Assembly: GCA_016882415.1 (NCBI GenBank)
Contig: VGQL01000003.1
Coordinates: forward strand, 1 to 47,975
Length of the DNA: 47,975 nucleotides
Direction of reading: 5' to 3'
Source of the DNA: Cyanobacteria bacterium M_DeepCast_200m_mx_001
GTDB lineage: Bacteria > Cyanobacteriota > Cyanobacteriia > PCC-6307 > Cyanobiaceae
The notes under the pieces were generated by a model. It saw only the letters and a program-made list of their open reading frames with translations. It ran no database searches and had not been told where the DNA came from. Shown here one piece after another: positions 18,515 through 28,228 of this stretch; positions within the stretch are counted from its first letter, which is position 1, and every line of letters starts with the position of its first letter. A program made the translations under genes and the position numbers.

Positions 18515-20146
18515 GTGCCCCTGGATTTCGCCGTCAGCCTGGCCACCGCCACAGCCCAGGCCAGCGGCACGGCCTTCCCCTGGCTCAGCGCCTCGATTCT
18601 GTTCCCGATCGCGGCCGCCCTCTGCATTCCCTTCGTGCCGGACAAGGGCGAGGGCAAGCAGGTGCGCTGGTTTGCCCTGGGGGTGGCGCTGACCACCTTC
18701 CTGCTCACCGTGGGCGGCTACCTAAACGGCTACGACCCCAGCAACCCCAACCTGCAGCTGGTGGAGAAGGTGAGCTGGCTGCCCGACCTGGGGCTGGCCT
18801 GGTCGGTGGGGGCCGACGGCATCTCGATGCCGCTGATCCTGCTCACCAGCTTCATCACCGCCCTGGCGGTGCTGGCGGCTTGGCCGGTGAGCTTTAAGCC
18901 GCGCTTGTTTTATTTCCTGCTGCTGGCCATGGATGGCGGCCAGATCGCCGTATTCGCCGTGCAGGACATGCTGCTGTTCTTCCTGGCCTGGGAACTGGAG
19001 CTGCTGCCGGTGTATCTGCTGCTGGCGATCTGGGGGGGCAAGAAACGTCAGTACGCCGCCACCAAATTCATCCTCTACACCGCTGGCAGCTCCCTGTTCA
19101 TCCTGCTGGCGGGCCTGGCGATGGCCTTCTACGGCGGCCACACCAGCTTCGATTACACCGATCTGATGGCCAAGGGCTTCTCGGTGAAGTTCCAGCTGCT
19201 GGCCTATGCGGGCCTGCTCATCGCCTTCGGCGTGAAGCTGCCGATCGTGCCGCTCCACACCTGGCTGCCGGATGCCCACGGGGAGGCCACGGCGCCGGTG
19301 CACATGCTGCTGGCCGGGATCCTGCTGAAGATGGGCGGCTACGCACTGCTGCGCTTCAACTGCCAGATCCTCCCGGACGCCCATGCGGTGTTCGCACCGC
19401 TGCTGGTGGTGCTGGGGGTGGTGAACATCATCTACGCCGCCCTCACCTCCTTCGCCCAGCGCAACCTCAAACGCAAGATCGCCTACAGCTCCATCAGCCA
19501 CATGGGCTTCGTGCTGATCGGCATCGGCAGCTTCAGCGCCCTGGGCTCCAGCGGAGCCATGTTGCAGATGATCAGCCACGGCCTGATCGGCGCCTCCCTG
19601 TTCTTCCTGGTGGGGGCCACCTACGACCGCACCCACACCCTGCAGCTCGATGAGATGGGCGGCGTGGGCCAAAAGATGCGCAAGATGTTTGCCCTCTGGA
19701 CCGTCTGCTCCCTGGCCTCCCTGGCCCTGCCGGGCATGAGCGGCTTCGTGAGTGAGCTGATGGTGTTCGTGGGCTTCGCCACCGATGAGGCCTACACGCT
19801 GCCGTTCCGCGTGGTGATCACCGGCCTGGCGGCCATCGGCGTGATCCTCACACCGATCTACCTGCTCTCGATGCTGCGGGAGATTTTCTACGGCAAGGAG
19901 AAGGCGGAACTGGTGGCCCACACCCACCTGGTGGATGCCGAACCGCGCGAGATCTACATCATCGGCTGCCTGCTGGTGCCGATCATCGGCATCGGGCTGT
20001 ACCCACGGCTGATGACCGACACCTACCGCGCCTCGATGGAGCAGCTGGTGGGGCTCGACAGCCGGGCGGTGCAGGCCCTCAATGCCCCCACCGGCTCCGC
20101 CGCCCTGATTCGGCAGGCGCCGCTGCGGGCTCCGGGGCTCGGGTAA
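18515..20146 (+). CDS. ndhD: NAD(P)H-quinone oxidoreductase subunit 4 (NdhD1)
   Basis: NdhD1 is a second antiporter-like proton-pumping subunit of NDH-1L, next to NdhF1 in the membrane arm. The 543-residue sequence contains the chain 4 blocks [38 protein letters not shown] (residue about 250) and [20 protein letters not shown]. It has about 14 hydrophobic segments. Pairing with ndhF1 supports the D1 form. The start is GTG, placed before a polar leader of about 22 residues and the first helix. Confidence 0.95.
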   Translation: MPLDFAVSLATATAQASGTAFPWLSASILFPIAAALCIPFVPDKGEGKQVRWFALGVALTTFLLTVGGYLNGYDPSNPNLQLVEKVSWLPDLGLAWSVGADGISMPLILLTSFITALAVLAAWPVSFKPRLFYFLLLAMDGGQIAVFAVQDMLLFFLAWELELLPVYLLLAIWGGKKRQYAATKFILYTAGSSLFILLAGLAMAFYGGHTSFDYTDLMAKGFSVKFQLLAYAGLLIAFGVKLPIVPLHTWLPDAHGEATAPVHMLLAGILLKMGGYALLRFNCQILPDAHAVFAPLLVVLGVVNIIYAALTSFAQRNLKRKIAYSSISHMGFVLIGIGSFSALGSSGAMLQMISHGLIGASLFFLVGATYDRTHTLQLDEMGGVGQKMRKMFALWTVCSLASLALPGMSGFVSELMVFVGFATDEAYTLPFRVVITGLAAIGVILTPIYLLSMLREIFYGKEKAELVAHTHLVDAEPREIYIIGCLLVPIIGIGLYPRLMTDTYRASMEQLVGLDSRAVQALNAPTGSAALIRQAPLRAPGLG

Positions 20147-20196
20147 CGAAGCTCTGCTGAGGGCCGAAACGGCGTGCAGGATCGGGGCGATCTGCG

Positions 20197-20202
20197 TAGC
20201 CT
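20197..20202 (+). promoter_or_regulatory. Possible -10 box before the LapA-like gene
   Basis: TAGCCT ends 30 nt before the ATG at 20233. No clear -35 is seen. Confidence 0.25.
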
Positions 20203-20232
20203 CGGGCACCGAAACCTGCCGCTCCCCATCCG

Positions 20233-20592
20233 ATGAAGCAGCTGAATTTCCTGCTGATCTTCAGTTTCGGCCTGGCGATGGTGATGTTCACCCTGGAGAA
20301 CACCGCCACCACCACGGTGCGTTTTCTGCCCGGCCTGAGCACCACCATGCCCCTGGCGGCGCTGCTGCTGTTGGTGGGGGGCATCGGTGCCACCGCGGCC
20401 TGGGTGTTTGCGGTGTGGACCGGCGTGGTGAGGCGGGTGGAAAACCAGATCAACCCCGGCGATCTGGAGGCCCAGCAGGTGCGCATCCGCGAGCTGGAGC
20501 AGGACGTGGAGCGCTACCGCGCCACTGTGGATGCCCAGCTGTCGCTGCTGCCGGCCGCCGGGCAGAGCTCCGCCCAGAGCGAAGCGGCCTAA
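20233..20592 (+). CDS. LapA-domain (DUF1049) small membrane protein
   Basis: A 119-residue protein with two transmembrane helices (about residues 4-20 and 37-62) flanking a short loop with the LapA-like pattern ENTATTTVRFLPG. It ends in a charged coiled-coil tail (LEAQQVRIRELEQDVERYRATVDAQL, about 77-104). LapA/YciS proteins assist lipopolysaccharide assembly control in enterobacteria; in cyanobacteria the role is unknown. It lies 34 nt before scpA with no obvious functional link. Confidence 0.75.
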   Translation: MKQLNFLLIFSFGLAMVMFTLENTATTTVRFLPGLSTTMPLAALLLLVGGIGATAAWVFAVWTGVVRRVENQINPGDLEAQQVRIRELEQDVERYRATVDAQLSLLPAAGQSSAQSEAA

Positions 20593-20599
20593 AAGCCGG

Positions 20600-20605
20600 T
20601 ACCTT
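20600..20605 (+). promoter_or_regulatory. Possible -10 box for scpA
   Basis: TACCTT ends 21 nt before the TTG start of scpA. Confidence 0.25.
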
Positions 20606-20626
20606 GGGGGCAGTCCAGGCTGATCC

Positions 20627-21508
20627 TTGGCCACAGCTGGCGCCAGACTGGCCATCCGGCTGCTGCAGGATGCGGCCGAACGGGGTGAGCTCGACCCCTG
20701 GGACGTGGATGTGATTGCCGTCGTGGACGGCTTCCTCGACCAGCTGCGGCAGCGCATCGAAGTGCCACGCCTGGTGGCGGCCATGGGCCATGGCGGCAGC
20801 TACGAACAGGACCTGGCGGAAACCAGTGAGGCCTTTCTGGCCGCCTCGATGCTGGTGAGCCTCAAGGCCGAGGTGCTGGAGGCCCAGACCTTCCCGCCCG
20901 AGCCGGCCCTGGAGGAGGACTTCAGCTACGACTTCGACGCCGAGGGCCAGGGCTGGTTGATCAGCCCCGGGGTGGAGCTGCCGCGGCGCCCGGAGCGGCA
21001 CCTGCTGCGGCGGCCGGTGGCGCCGCCGCCGCTGCAGCGGCCGGTGACCCTGGGGGAGCTGATCCGGCAGCTGGAGGAGATCGCCGAACGGCTGGAGCAG
21101 GAGGAGGGCAAGGTTCGCCAGCGGCAGCGCAGCAAACGCTTCAGCGATCGGGCGGTGATCGAGCAGGTGGCGGCCCTGGCCCACCGCGAAAAGCTCCCCG
21201 AAACCACCGCCGCCCTGAGCCAGTTCCTGCTGCAGCGGCCGGAAGCCCTCGAGTGGATGCCCTTCGATGGCCTGGTGGAGACCTGGGCGGCCACCGCCCC
21301 GGCCGACCTCGACTGCGACCGGGTGGGAGTGTTCTGGGCGCTGCTGTTCCTGTGCTCCCAGGGCAAGGTGGAGCTGGAGCAGCAGGGGGGCCTGTTCGGC
21401 CCGCTGCAACTCAAGCGGCTGCTGATCGAACAGGAGAGCGTGCAACTGCCGCTGCCCGCTGAGCTGGGGTCAGCTCGGGGGCCGTCTCGGGAGCCGGTTG
21501 CCGCCTGA
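20627..21508 (+). CDS. scpA: Segregation and condensation protein A (ScpA)
   Basis: ScpA is the kleisin that closes the Smc ring for chromosome organisation. The 293-residue protein has the N-terminal kleisin block GARLAIRLLQDAAERGELDPWDVDVIAVVDGFL, the middle segment around EAFLAASMLVSLKAEVL, a Pro/Arg-rich linker (about 125-145) and a C-terminal winged helix with FWALLFLCSQGKVELEQQGGLFGPLQL. The start is a TTG only five codons before the conserved block; no ATG or GTG is available in frame nearby. ScpB and Smc are elsewhere. Confidence 0.9.
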   Translation: MATAGARLAIRLLQDAAERGELDPWDVDVIAVVDGFLDQLRQRIEVPRLVAAMGHGGSYEQDLAETSEAFLAASMLVSLKAEVLEAQTFPPEPALEEDFSYDFDAEGQGWLISPGVELPRRPERHLLRRPVAPPPLQRPVTLGELIRQLEEIAERLEQEEGKVRQRQRSKRFSDRAVIEQVAALAHREKLPETTAALSQFLLQRPEALEWMPFDGLVETWAATAPADLDCDRVGVFWALLFLCSQGKVELEQQGGLFGPLQLKRLLIEQESVQLPLPAELGSARGPSREPVAA

Positions 21509-21518
21509 GGCCATTGCC

Positions 21519-21524
21519 TAGGGT
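21519..21524 (+). promoter_or_regulatory. Possible -10 box before the nucleotidyltransferase gene
   Basis: TAGGGT ends 30 nt before the ATG at 21555. Confidence 0.25.
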
Positions 21525-21554
21525 GGCGCCACTCACCGAAAGCAGACAGCGCCG

Positions 21555-22736
21555 ATGAAGGCGATGATCCTGGCGGCCGGGAAGGGGACGCGGGTGCGAC
21601 CGATCACCCACACCATCCCCAAACCGATGATCCCCATCCTGCAGAAACCCGTGATGGAGTTTCTGCTGGAGTTGCTGAGGGAACACGGATTCACCGAAAT
21701 CATGGTGAATGTGTCCCACCTGGCTGAGGAGATCGAGAACTACTTCCGCGATGGCCAGCGCTTCGGTGTCGAGATCGCGTACAGCTTTGAAGGCCGCATC
21801 GAAGATGGCGAACTGATCGGCGACGCCATGGGTTCCGCCGGCGGCCTCAAGAAAATCCAGACCTTCCAGCGCTTCTTCGACGACACCTTCGTGGTGCTCT
21901 GCGGCGATGCCCTGATCGATCTCGACCTCAGCGAAGCGGTGCGGCGCCACAAGGCCAAGGGGGCCATGGCCAGCATGATCACCAAGCGGGTGCCCCGCGA
22001 GCAGGTGAGCAGTTACGGCGTGGTGGTGACCGACGACGACGGCCGGGTGCGCTCCTTCCAGGAGAAGCCGGCGGTGGATGAGGCCGCCAGCGACATGATC
22101 AACACCGGCATCTACATCTTCGAGCCCGCGGTGCTCGATTACGTGCCCGCCGGCGTGCCCTTTGACATCGGCTCCGACCTGTTCCCGCGGCTGGTGGAGG
22201 ACGGCGCCGCCTTCTACGCCCTGCCGATGGAATTCGAATGGGTGGACATCGGCAAGGTGCCTGATTACTGGCAGGCGATCCGCAGCGTGCTGCAGGGCCA
22301 GGTGCGCCAGGTGCAGATCCCCGGCAAGGAGGTGCGGCCCGGCATCTTCGCCGGCCTGAACGTGGCCGCCAACTGGGACAAGGTGAACGTGGAGGGCCCC
22401 ATCTACGTGGGGGGCATGACCCGCATCGAAGACGGCGCCACGATCATTGGCCCGGCGATGATCGGCCCCAGCTGCCACATCTGCGAAGGGGCCACGATCG
22501 ACAACTCGATCATCTTCGACTACTCGCGCATCGGCCCCGGCGTGCGGCTGGTGGAGAAGCTGGTGTTCGGCCGCTACTGCGTTGACCGCAACGGCGACCA
22601 CTTCGACCTCCAGGAAGCGGCCCTCGACTGGCTGATCACCGACGTGCGCCGGCAGGACCACATCGCCCCCTCCCCCCAGCAGAAGGCCCTGGCCGAATTG
22701 CTGGGCACCGACCTGGCGATCAGCAACGCGAGCTGA
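21555..22736 (+). CDS. NDP-sugar pyrophosphorylase (mannose-1-phosphate guanylyltransferase-like)
   Basis: A 393-residue nucleotidyltransferase with the signature MILAAGKGTRVRPITHTIPKPM at the N-terminus, LCGDALIDLDL (metal-binding Asp) and an FQEKP block near residue 170. A C-terminal left-handed beta-helix region follows (residues about 255-335, hexapeptide-like repeats such as IGPAMIGPSCHICEGATI). Such proteins activate glucose-1-P or mannose-1-P for glycan, exopolysaccharide or LPS synthesis. The cyanobacterial relatives are usually called mannose-1-phosphate guanylyltransferases, but the sugar cannot be decided by eye. The 3' end overlaps metF by 17 nt in antisense. Confidence 0.85.
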   Translation: MKAMILAAGKGTRVRPITHTIPKPMIPILQKPVMEFLLELLREHGFTEIMVNVSHLAEEIENYFRDGQRFGVEIAYSFEGRIEDGELIGDAMGSAGGLKKIQTFQRFFDDTFVVLCGDALIDLDLSEAVRRHKAKGAMASMITKRVPREQVSSYGVVVTDDDGRVRSFQEKPAVDEAASDMINTGIYIFEPAVLDYVPAGVPFDIGSDLFPRLVEDGAAFYALPMEFEWVDIGKVPDYWQAIRSVLQGQVRQVQIPGKEVRPGIFAGLNVAANWDKVNVEGPIYVGGMTRIEDGATIIGPAMIGPSCHICEGATIDNSIIFDYSRIGPGVRLVEKLVFGRYCVDRNGDHFDLQEAALDWLITDVRRQDHIAPSPQQKALAELLGTDLAISNAS

Positions 22737-23631
22737 TCCCAGAGCGCTCCAGGATCAGGGGGATCCGCTCCTCGGCTTTCACCGCCATCAGGTGCACCCC
22801 CTGGGCTACAGCGGCATAACGGGCCACCTGCTCGGCGGCGATGGTGATGCCCTCATCGGCGGGATCGCTGGCGGCCGCCAGCCGATCGATCACCGCCTGG
22901 GGGATGTTGGCGCCGGGCACCGCCCGGTTGATGAAGGCGGCGTTCTTGGCCGACTTCAACAGAAACACCCCCGCCAGCACCGGCAACTGCAGGGGAGCCG
23001 CAATCTCCTCCACGAAACGCTGGAGGCAGTCGGCATCCATCACCATCTGGGTCTGCAGAAAGCGGGCACCGGCCTCGCGCTTGCGGGCGATGCGGCTCTT
23101 GAGGCCGCTCCAGCTGGGCGACTGGGGATCAGCGGCGGCGCCGGCGAAGAGTGCCGTGGGGCCATCGGCCAGCGGGCCGTTCACCGGATCCTCACCGCGG
23201 TTGAAGGCACTCACCTGCTGCAGCAGGCGCACGGCTTCCAGCTCATTCACCGGCCGCACCTCCGGCTGATCACCGGCCCGCACGGGATCACCGGTGAGGC
23301 AGAGCAGGTTGCGGATGCCCAGGGCATGGGCCCCCAGCAGCTCCGCCTGCAGACCGATGCGGTTGCGGTCGCGGCAGGCCAGCTGCCACACCGGTTCGAG
23401 GCCCGCCTCCAACAGCAGCTTGCACACCGCCAAGCTGCTCATGCGCATCACGGCGCGGCTGCCGTCGGTGACGTTCACCGCATGCACCAGCCCCTTGAGC
23501 AGGCGGGCATGGTCCAGGGTGCGGCTGGCATCGCCACCCCGGGGCGGCATCACCTCGGCGGTGATGGCGAAGGATCCCGCCTCCAGTGCCTGCTGCAGCC
23601 GCAAATCGCCCGACTCGGATCGGCCCATCAT
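22720..23631 (-). CDS. metF: Methylenetetrahydrofolate reductase (MetF family)
   Basis: MetF reduces 5,10-methylene-THF to 5-methyl-THF for methionine synthesis. The 303-residue protein follows the TIM-barrel family: ITAEVMPPRGGD near residue 24 (catalytic Glu), VNVTDGSRAVMRMSS, WQLACRDRNRIGLQ, NLLCLTGDPV, GARFLQTQMVMD and VLAGVFLLKS. Two adjacent ATGs (23631 and 23628) and a TTG (23634) compete as start. It is divergent from the PedR-like gene with about 80 nt between starts. Confidence 0.92.
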   Translation of the reverse strand: MMGRSESGDLRLQQALEAGSFAITAEVMPPRGGDASRTLDHARLLKGLVHAVNVTDGSRAVMRMSSLAVCKLLLEAGLEPVWQLACRDRNRIGLQAELLGAHALGIRNLLCLTGDPVRAGDQPEVRPVNELEAVRLLQQVSAFNRGEDPVNGPLADGPTALFAGAAADPQSPSWSGLKSRIARKREAGARFLQTQMVMDADCLQRFVEEIAAPLQLPVLAGVFLLKSAKNAAFINRAVPGANIPQAVIDRLAAASDPADEGITIAAEQVARYAAVAQGVHLMAVKAEERIPLILERSGISSRC

Positions 23632-23683
23632 CAACCAGGGGGCAACGGCGAGGCGGCGGCAAGCCCCGAGGCGGCGGGCTGCC

Positions 23684-23689
23684 TACAGT
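23684..23689 (+). promoter_or_regulatory. Possible -10 box for the LuxR/PedR-like gene
   Basis: TACAGT ends 24 nt before the ATG at 23714 in the metF divergent region. Confidence 0.4.
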
Positions 23690-23713
23690 GCGCAACAAGG
23701 CCTAGAGGCAGTG

Positions 23714-23989
23714 ATGTCCGACCTGGGAGACCTCAGCCATCAGCGCATGGAGCTCTCGGAGCGGGAACTGGAAATCATCGAACTGGTGGCCCAGGGGCTC
23801 ACCAACCAGGAGATCGGTGAGCGCCTGATGATCAGCAAGCGCACGGTGGACAACCACGTGAGCAACGTGTTCACCAAAACCGGCGCCAAGAACCGCGTGG
23901 CGTTGCTCAACTGGGCCATGGACCACGGCAAGATCTGCCGCGACGGCTTCAACTGCTGCAGCCTGCCCCAGGAGGAGACCCAGCGCTGA
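23714..23989 (+). CDS. Small LuxR-type regulator, PedR-like
   Basis: The 91-residue protein is almost only a LuxR/NarL helix-turn-helix: LSERELEIIELVAQGLTNQEIGERL, then SKRTVDNHVSNVFTKTG (recognition helix about residues 42-56). It has no receiver domain. The C-terminal tail carries three cysteines (C75, C81, C82). Size and tail match PedR of cyanobacteria, a redox-responsive regulator that senses photosynthetic electron transport through a cysteine near this place. A similar thiol switch is therefore likely here, though unproven. The last 41 nt, including the cysteine codons, overlap the convergent CYTH gene. Confidence 0.82.
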   Translation: MSDLGDLSHQRMELSERELEIIELVAQGLTNQEIGERLMISKRTVDNHVSNVFTKTGAKNRVALLNWAMDHGKICRDGFNCCSLPQEETQR

Positions 23990-24494
23990 GCTGCAGCGCC
24001 TCCAGCCAGGGCCTCTGCTCCGCGGCGGTCCAGGCGGAGAAGGGCCTCTGGGCTAGGGCGGCATTGCTGAATTCACCGTTGGCGGTGATCTCCAGGCTGC
24101 ACCAACGGGGCAACTCCAGCGGCTGCTCAGCCCGCTCCAGCTCCACTTCGGCGATCACCAGGGGGGCGTTCGCGTCGCTGAACACATCCAGCACCCACTC
24201 GCCCCCCGGCAGGGCGAGGCCGTGGCGCCGCTTGCACACGCGGGTGGCACTCCGCTCCAGCAACGCCTGGGCATCGGCGGGTGGGATGGGGTACTCAAAC
24301 TCCTGGCGGGCGATGCCACCGGCCGGATATTTGAGGGTCAACCAGGCGCCAGCGCCGCCATCGCTGCGCACCCGCAGGGTGAGCCCATCGGCGGAGCCCG
24401 CCAGGTAGCCCTGCTGCAGGGTCTGGCTCCAGCGCACCAGGGGCCGCCAGGCCTCGCCACACACCAGAAACCGGCGTTCGATCTCCAGGGCCAT
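23949..24494 (-). CDS. CYTH-domain protein (triphosphate-tunnel enzyme)
   Basis: The 181-residue protein begins MALEIERRFLV, the ExExK-like CYTH signature (here E-I-E-R-R). It carries the alternating charged strands of a triphosphate tunnel: LRVRSDGG, LTLKYP, QEFEYPIP, CKRRH and IAEVELERAEQPL. Family members hydrolyse inorganic triphosphate or thiamine triphosphate, or act as class IV adenylate cyclases; most bacterial stand-alone ones are tripolyphosphatases. The open frame continues upstream to 24719 antisense-like, but the signature fixes the ATG at 24494. It follows nadK by 11 nt. Confidence 0.85.
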   Translation of the reverse strand: MALEIERRFLVCGEAWRPLVRWSQTLQQGYLAGSADGLTLRVRSDGGAGAWLTLKYPAGGIARQEFEYPIPPADAQALLERSATRVCKRRHGLALPGGEWVLDVFSDANAPLVIAEVELERAEQPLELPRWCSLEITANGEFSNAALAQRPFSAWTAAEQRPWLEALQLSAGSPPGAGCSS

Positions 24495-24505
24495 GGCAGG
24501 TGGGG

Positions 24506-25423
24506 TCAGTTGGGGGAGGGTTCGGCGGCGGTGAGGCTGCCGGCCCAGTGCAGTTTGCGACTGAGGCTGCGGTAGTAGGAGGGGCTCTGCTCCAGCAGCA
24601 CCATCACGGCGGCGTGGGGGGAGCGCCCCACGCGGCAGCGGTCGCCAGGCTCCAGCACGCAGGCGTGGGCGCCATCCTTCCAGAGGCGCACCTTGCGGTT
24701 GGATTCCCCCAGGGGCCACACCGCCAGCTGGGCCCGGGGCGGCACCACCAGGGGCCGGCTGGAGAGGCTCATGGCGCAGATCGGATTCACCACGATCGCC
24801 TCCACCCCAGGGTGCAGGATCGGGCCGCCGGCCGCCATGGAGTAGCCGGTGGAGCCGGTGGCGGTGGCGATGATCAGGCCATCGCCGCGGTACTGGTCCA
24901 CCACCTCGCCGTCGATCTCCAGCTCGAGCACACAGGTGGGGGCCTCATCCTCCAGGCCGGGCCGGAAGTAGAAGTCGTTGAGGGCCGTGTGCACAGCCTC
25001 GGCATCATCGATGCGGGCCTCGAGCATCATGCGCCGCTGCAGGGCGAAGCGGTCATCCCGCAGGCGCTGCCAGAGATCCGCCAGGGGGTCGGCGTCGCTG
25101 GCGGCCCCCTGGGTGAGCAGCTTGCGCTCCTGGGCCAGGAAGCCGAAATGCCCCCCCACGTTGAAGCTCAACAGGGGCACCCCCAGGGGCGCCAGGTGCC
25201 GGGCCGCCCCCAGCACCGTGCCGTCACCCCCCAACACCACCGCCAGATCGGGGGCTTGGCCCTCATCCGCCAGCAGCCCTGGAAACGGGTTGGCGCTGGG
25301 GCCGCTCATGGCCACCGCCACGGAAACGCCCTGCTGCCGCAGGCTCTCGGCGCAGCGGCGAGCCTGGCGCAGGGCCGCCTGGCTGGCGGCACGGTGAATC
25401 AACCAGACGGTATCGAGCCGCAT
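24506..25423 (-). CDS. nadK: NAD kinase
   Basis: NadK phosphorylates NAD to NADP. The 305-residue protein has the catalytic GGDGTVL motif (about residues 64-72), the [11 protein letters not shown] block (usually NxGxLGFL), [25 protein letters not shown] and [12 protein letters not shown]. Cyanobacteria commonly hold two NAD kinases; which of the two this is cannot be decided. It follows ndhE by 27 nt on the same strand, so it may be co-transcribed with the ndhA-I-G-E genes, a sensible link between pyridine nucleotide supply and NDH-1. Confidence 0.95.
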   Translation of the reverse strand: MRLDTVWLIHRAASQAALRQARRCAESLRQQGVSVAVAMSGPSANPFPGLLADEGQAPDLAVVLGGDGTVLGAARHLAPLGVPLLSFNVGGHFGFLAQERKLLTQGAASDADPLADLWQRLRDDRFALQRRMMLEARIDDAEAVHTALNDFYFRPGLEDEAPTCVLELEIDGEVVDQYRGDGLIIATATGSTGYSMAAGGPILHPGVEAIVVNPICAMSLSSRPLVVPPRAQLAVWPLGESNRKVRLWKDGAHACVLEPGDRCRVGRSPHAAVMVLLEQSPSYYRSLSRKLHWAGSLTAAEPSPN

Positions 25424-25450
25424 GGGGACAGGAAGCTGCCCCCAGGGTGC

Positions 25451-25780
25451 CTACCAGCGCAACAGGTTGAAACGCTCCATGTCCACCGTTTCACGGTTCC
25501 GATACAGGGAGAGCAGGATCGCCAGGCCCACCGCCGCCTCGGCGGCCGCCACGGTGATCACGAAGATGGCGAACACCTGGCCGCGGATCAGCTGGCCATC
25601 GATGTAGCTGGAGAAGGCCATCAGGTTGATGTTCACGGCGTTGAGCATCAGCTCAATGCTCATCAGCACCCGCACGGCGTTGCGGCTGTTGATCAGCCCC
25701 CAGACGCCGGTGCAAAACAGGATCGCCGCCAGGGCCAGGTAGGCCTGCAGGGGCACGGTGGTGGGCAGCTCAAAGCTCAT
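25451..25780 (-). CDS. ndhE: NAD(P)H-quinone oxidoreductase subunit 4L (NdhE)
   Basis: NdhE is the NuoK-type small membrane subunit of NDH-1. The 109-residue protein has three transmembrane helices and the conserved acidic residue in [18 protein letters not shown], plus a second Glu in [13 protein letters not shown]. It overlaps ndhG by 4 nt in the order ndhA-ndhI-ndhG-ndhE. Confidence 0.97.
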   Translation of the reverse strand: MSFELPTTVPLQAYLALAAILFCTGVWGLINSRNAVRVLMSIELMLNAVNINLMAFSSYIDGQLIRGQVFAIFVITVAAAEAAVGLAILLSLYRNRETVDMERFNLLRW

Positions 25781-26379
25781 GGGTTGGTCTTCTCCAGCAG
25801 CAGGGGGGTGCGGGACTTTTCAATCAGGCCCTGATCCACCGGTTCACCGGTGGCGACGTCGGCGCTGAACACATCGCGGCGAGCCAGCACGATGGCGCCG
25901 ATCATGGCCATCAACAGCAGCACCGAGGCCAGCTCAAACGGCAGCAGGTAGTCGCTGAACAGGTGCTCGCCGATGCGAAGGGTGGCTTCCTCCCCCACGG
26001 GTGTGGGGCCCGGGGTGGCCCAGGGGGTGGTGAAGGCCACCCGCAGCAGCAGGGTGAACAGGCCGGCACAAACGGCGCCGGAGAGCACACGGCGCAACCC
26101 CAGGCCTGGGATGGCCGCCAGGTTTTCCTGCTTGTTCACGAGCATGATCGCGAACAGGATCAACACGTTCACGGCGCCCACGTAGACCAGGATTTGGGCG
26201 GCCGCCACAAAGCTGGCGTTGAGCAGCAGGTAGAGGCCCGCCACCGACAGAAAAACACCGCCCAGCAGGAAGGCGGAGTAGACGATGTTGGGCAGCAGCA
26301 CCACACCCAGGGCGCCGATGGCCACCGCGGCCGAGAGGGCCACGAAGCAGATCAGCTGGGTGGAGGAGGCGATGGTCAT
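25777..26379 (-). CDS. ndhG: NAD(P)H-quinone oxidoreductase subunit 6 (NdhG)
   Basis: NdhG is the NuoJ-type membrane subunit with five transmembrane helices. The 200-residue sequence shows the pi-bulge helix pattern [25 protein letters not shown] around residues 53-77, then two further helices and a polar tail. The ATG shares one base with the ndhI stop (TGATG), so translation is likely coupled. Confidence 0.96.
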   Translation of the reverse strand: MTIASSTQLICFVALSAAVAIGALGVVLLPNIVYSAFLLGGVFLSVAGLYLLLNASFVAAAQILVYVGAVNVLILFAIMLVNKQENLAAIPGLGLRRVLSGAVCAGLFTLLLRVAFTTPWATPGPTPVGEEATLRIGEHLFSDYLLPFELASVLLLMAMIGAIVLARRDVFSADVATGEPVDQGLIEKSRTPLLLEKTNP

Positions 26380-27008
26380 CAGGGGGTCTCCTCGCCGGTG
26401 GCGGACTCAGCGGCTGCGGGTTGGGATTTTGGCAGGGTTTCCAGCACCTGGGCCGGCAGCTGGCCAGCGCGGGGGCGGCTGGGGTCAACACCGTGGGGAT
26501 CCATCTCCCCCTTGGGCAGATAGGCCAGCTCCCGCAGGGGCAGCACCGCCGGATCGCTGGTGACACTCGTGGGCAGGCGCCCGAGGGCCACGTTGTCGTA
26601 ATTAAGGCTGTGGCGATCGAAGGCCGCCAACTCGTATTCCTCGGTCATCGAGAGGCAATTGGTGGGGCAGTACTCCACGCAGTTGCCGCAGAAAATGCAC
26701 ACCCCGAAATCGATGGAGTAATTGCGCAGCTCCTTCTTCTTGGTGGCCTTGTTCATCACCCAATCCACCACCGGCAGATTGATGGGGCACACCCGCACGC
26801 ACACCTCGCAGGCGATGCACTTGTCGAACTCGTAGTGGATGCGCCCGCGGTAGCGCTCCGAGGGGATCAGCTTCTCGTAGGGGTACTGCACCGTGATCGG
26901 CCGGCGGCGCAGGTGGTCGAAGGTGACCGACAGACCCTGGGTGAGGTAATTGGCGGCACCCACCGCATCGCGGGTGTAATCGCCGACTTTCTTGAGGAAC
27001 CCGAACAT
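26379..27008 (-). CDS. ndhI: NAD(P)H-quinone oxidoreductase subunit I (NdhI), 2x[4Fe-4S]
   Basis: NdhI carries two [4Fe-4S] clusters that pass electrons toward the plastoquinone site. Both motifs are complete: [12 protein letters not shown] (about residues 64-75) and [12 protein letters not shown] (about 103-114). The N-terminus ([23 protein letters not shown]) is amphipathic and peripheral. The last 30 residues after the conserved core are Pro/Ala/Glu-rich and variable. It lies 24 nt after ndhA. Confidence 0.97.
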   Translation of the reverse strand: MFGFLKKVGDYTRDAVGAANYLTQGLSVTFDHLRRRPITVQYPYEKLIPSERYRGRIHYEFDKCIACEVCVRVCPINLPVVDWVMNKATKKKELRNYSIDFGVCIFCGNCVEYCPTNCLSMTEEYELAAFDRHSLNYDNVALGRLPTSVTSDPAVLPLRELAYLPKGEMDPHGVDPSRPRAGQLPAQVLETLPKSQPAAAESATGEETP

Positions 27009-27032
27009 GGAGGGGGAGGCGATGGGTGACGG

Positions 27033-28187
27033 TCAGCCGCCGAAGATGGCGGGGAAGGCCAGCTTGAGGCCGGCGGTCACCAGCAGGTTGACCAGGGCCA
27101 CGGGAAGCAGAAACTTCCAGCCCAGGTCGAGCAGCTGGTCGATGCGCACCCGGGGCACGGTCCAGCGCAGCAGGATCGCGAAGAACACCAGCAAGTAGGC
27201 CTTCAGCACCGTCATCACGATGCCGGTGGTGGCGGTGATCACCTGCACCAGGGGGGCATCGATGGGCTGGCCGGTGAGCCCCACGATCCACTCCACCGGC
27301 AGGGGGAAGCCCCAGCCGCCCAGGTACAGCACCGATACCAACAGGGCCGAGAGCACCAGGTTGATGTAGCTGCCCAGATAGAAGAGGGCGAACTTCATGC
27401 CGGCGTATTCGGTCTGGTAGCCGGCCACCAGCTCCTCCTCCGCCTCCGGGAGGTCGAAGGGCAGGCGCTCACATTCCGCCAGGGCGCAGATCCAGAAGAT
27501 CACGAAGCCCACCGGCTGACGCCAGATGTTCCAGCTGAGGATGCCCGCCCCGGTCTGCTGGTCGACGATGTCGACGGTGCTGAGCGAGTTGCTCATCATC
27601 ACCACCGCCAGCACCGCCAGGGCGAGGGGAATCTCATAGGAGATCGACTGGGCCGCCGCCCGCAGCCCCCCCAACAGCGAGTACTTGTTGTTGGAGGCGT
27701 AGCCGGCCATCAACAGGCCGATGGGCTGGATGCTGCTGAGGGAGATCCACAGAAAGATCCCCACCCCCACATTGCTGATCAACAGGTTCTGGCCAAACGG
27801 CACCACCAGCCAGCTGAGGATCACCGGCACCAGCACCAGCACCGGCCCCAGGGTGAACAGCAGGCCATCGGCCCGGGCCGGAATGATGTCCTCCTTGAAC
27901 AGCAGCTTGAGGCCATCGGCCATGGGCTGCAGGATGCCGAGGGCACCGGCGTATTCGGGGCCGATGCGCTGCTGCACGGCGGCGGAGATCTTGCGCTCCA
28001 GCCACACGTTCACCAGCACGCCCACCACCGCGGCCACCAGCACCAGCAGCATGGGCAGGGGCAGCCACAGCAGGTGGGCCGCCCCGGGGGACATCCCCAG
28101 GCCCTCCAGCACCGTGGTGAAGCTGGCCTCAAGGTCGAGACCTGAACTCAGCCCCGGGCTCACAACAGCAGGAGTGGCGCTCACCAT
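27033..28187 (-). CDS. ndhA: NAD(P)H-quinone oxidoreductase subunit 1 (NdhA)
   Basis: NdhA is the NuoH-type membrane subunit that forms the quinone chamber with NdhI, NdhK and NdhH. The 384-residue protein has eight or more hydrophobic helices. Typical blocks are [38 protein letters not shown] and [38 protein letters not shown], with conserved Glu and Arg residues in the loop. It starts ndhA-I-G-E and follows gltA by 41 nt. A TAAGTT box (28214-28209) ends 21 nt before its ATG. Confidence 0.97.
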   Translation of the reverse strand: MVSATPAVVSPGLSSGLDLEASFTTVLEGLGMSPGAAHLLWLPLPMLLVLVAAVVGVLVNVWLERKISAAVQQRIGPEYAGALGILQPMADGLKLLFKEDIIPARADGLLFTLGPVLVLVPVILSWLVVPFGQNLLISNVGVGIFLWISLSSIQPIGLLMAGYASNNKYSLLGGLRAAAQSISYEIPLALAVLAVVMMSNSLSTVDIVDQQTGAGILSWNIWRQPVGFVIFWICALAECERLPFDLPEAEEELVAGYQTEYAGMKFALFYLGSYINLVLSALLVSVLYLGGWGFPLPVEWIVGLTGQPIDAPLVQVITATTGIVMTVLKAYLLVFFAILLRWTVPRVRIDQLLDLGWKFLLPVALVNLLVTAGLKLAFPAIFGG

Positions 28188-28208
28188 GGCTGGCCGTTGG
28201 ATGGGGGC

Positions 28209-28214
28209 AACTTA
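28209..28214 (-). promoter_or_regulatory. Possible -10 box for ndhA-I-G-E
   Basis: TAAGTT on the minus strand in the 41-nt gltA/ndhA gap ends 21 nt before the ndhA ATG. It suggests that the ndh genes can be transcribed separately from gltA. Confidence 0.35.
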
Positions 28215-28228
28215 GGAGGCCGCAGCGC

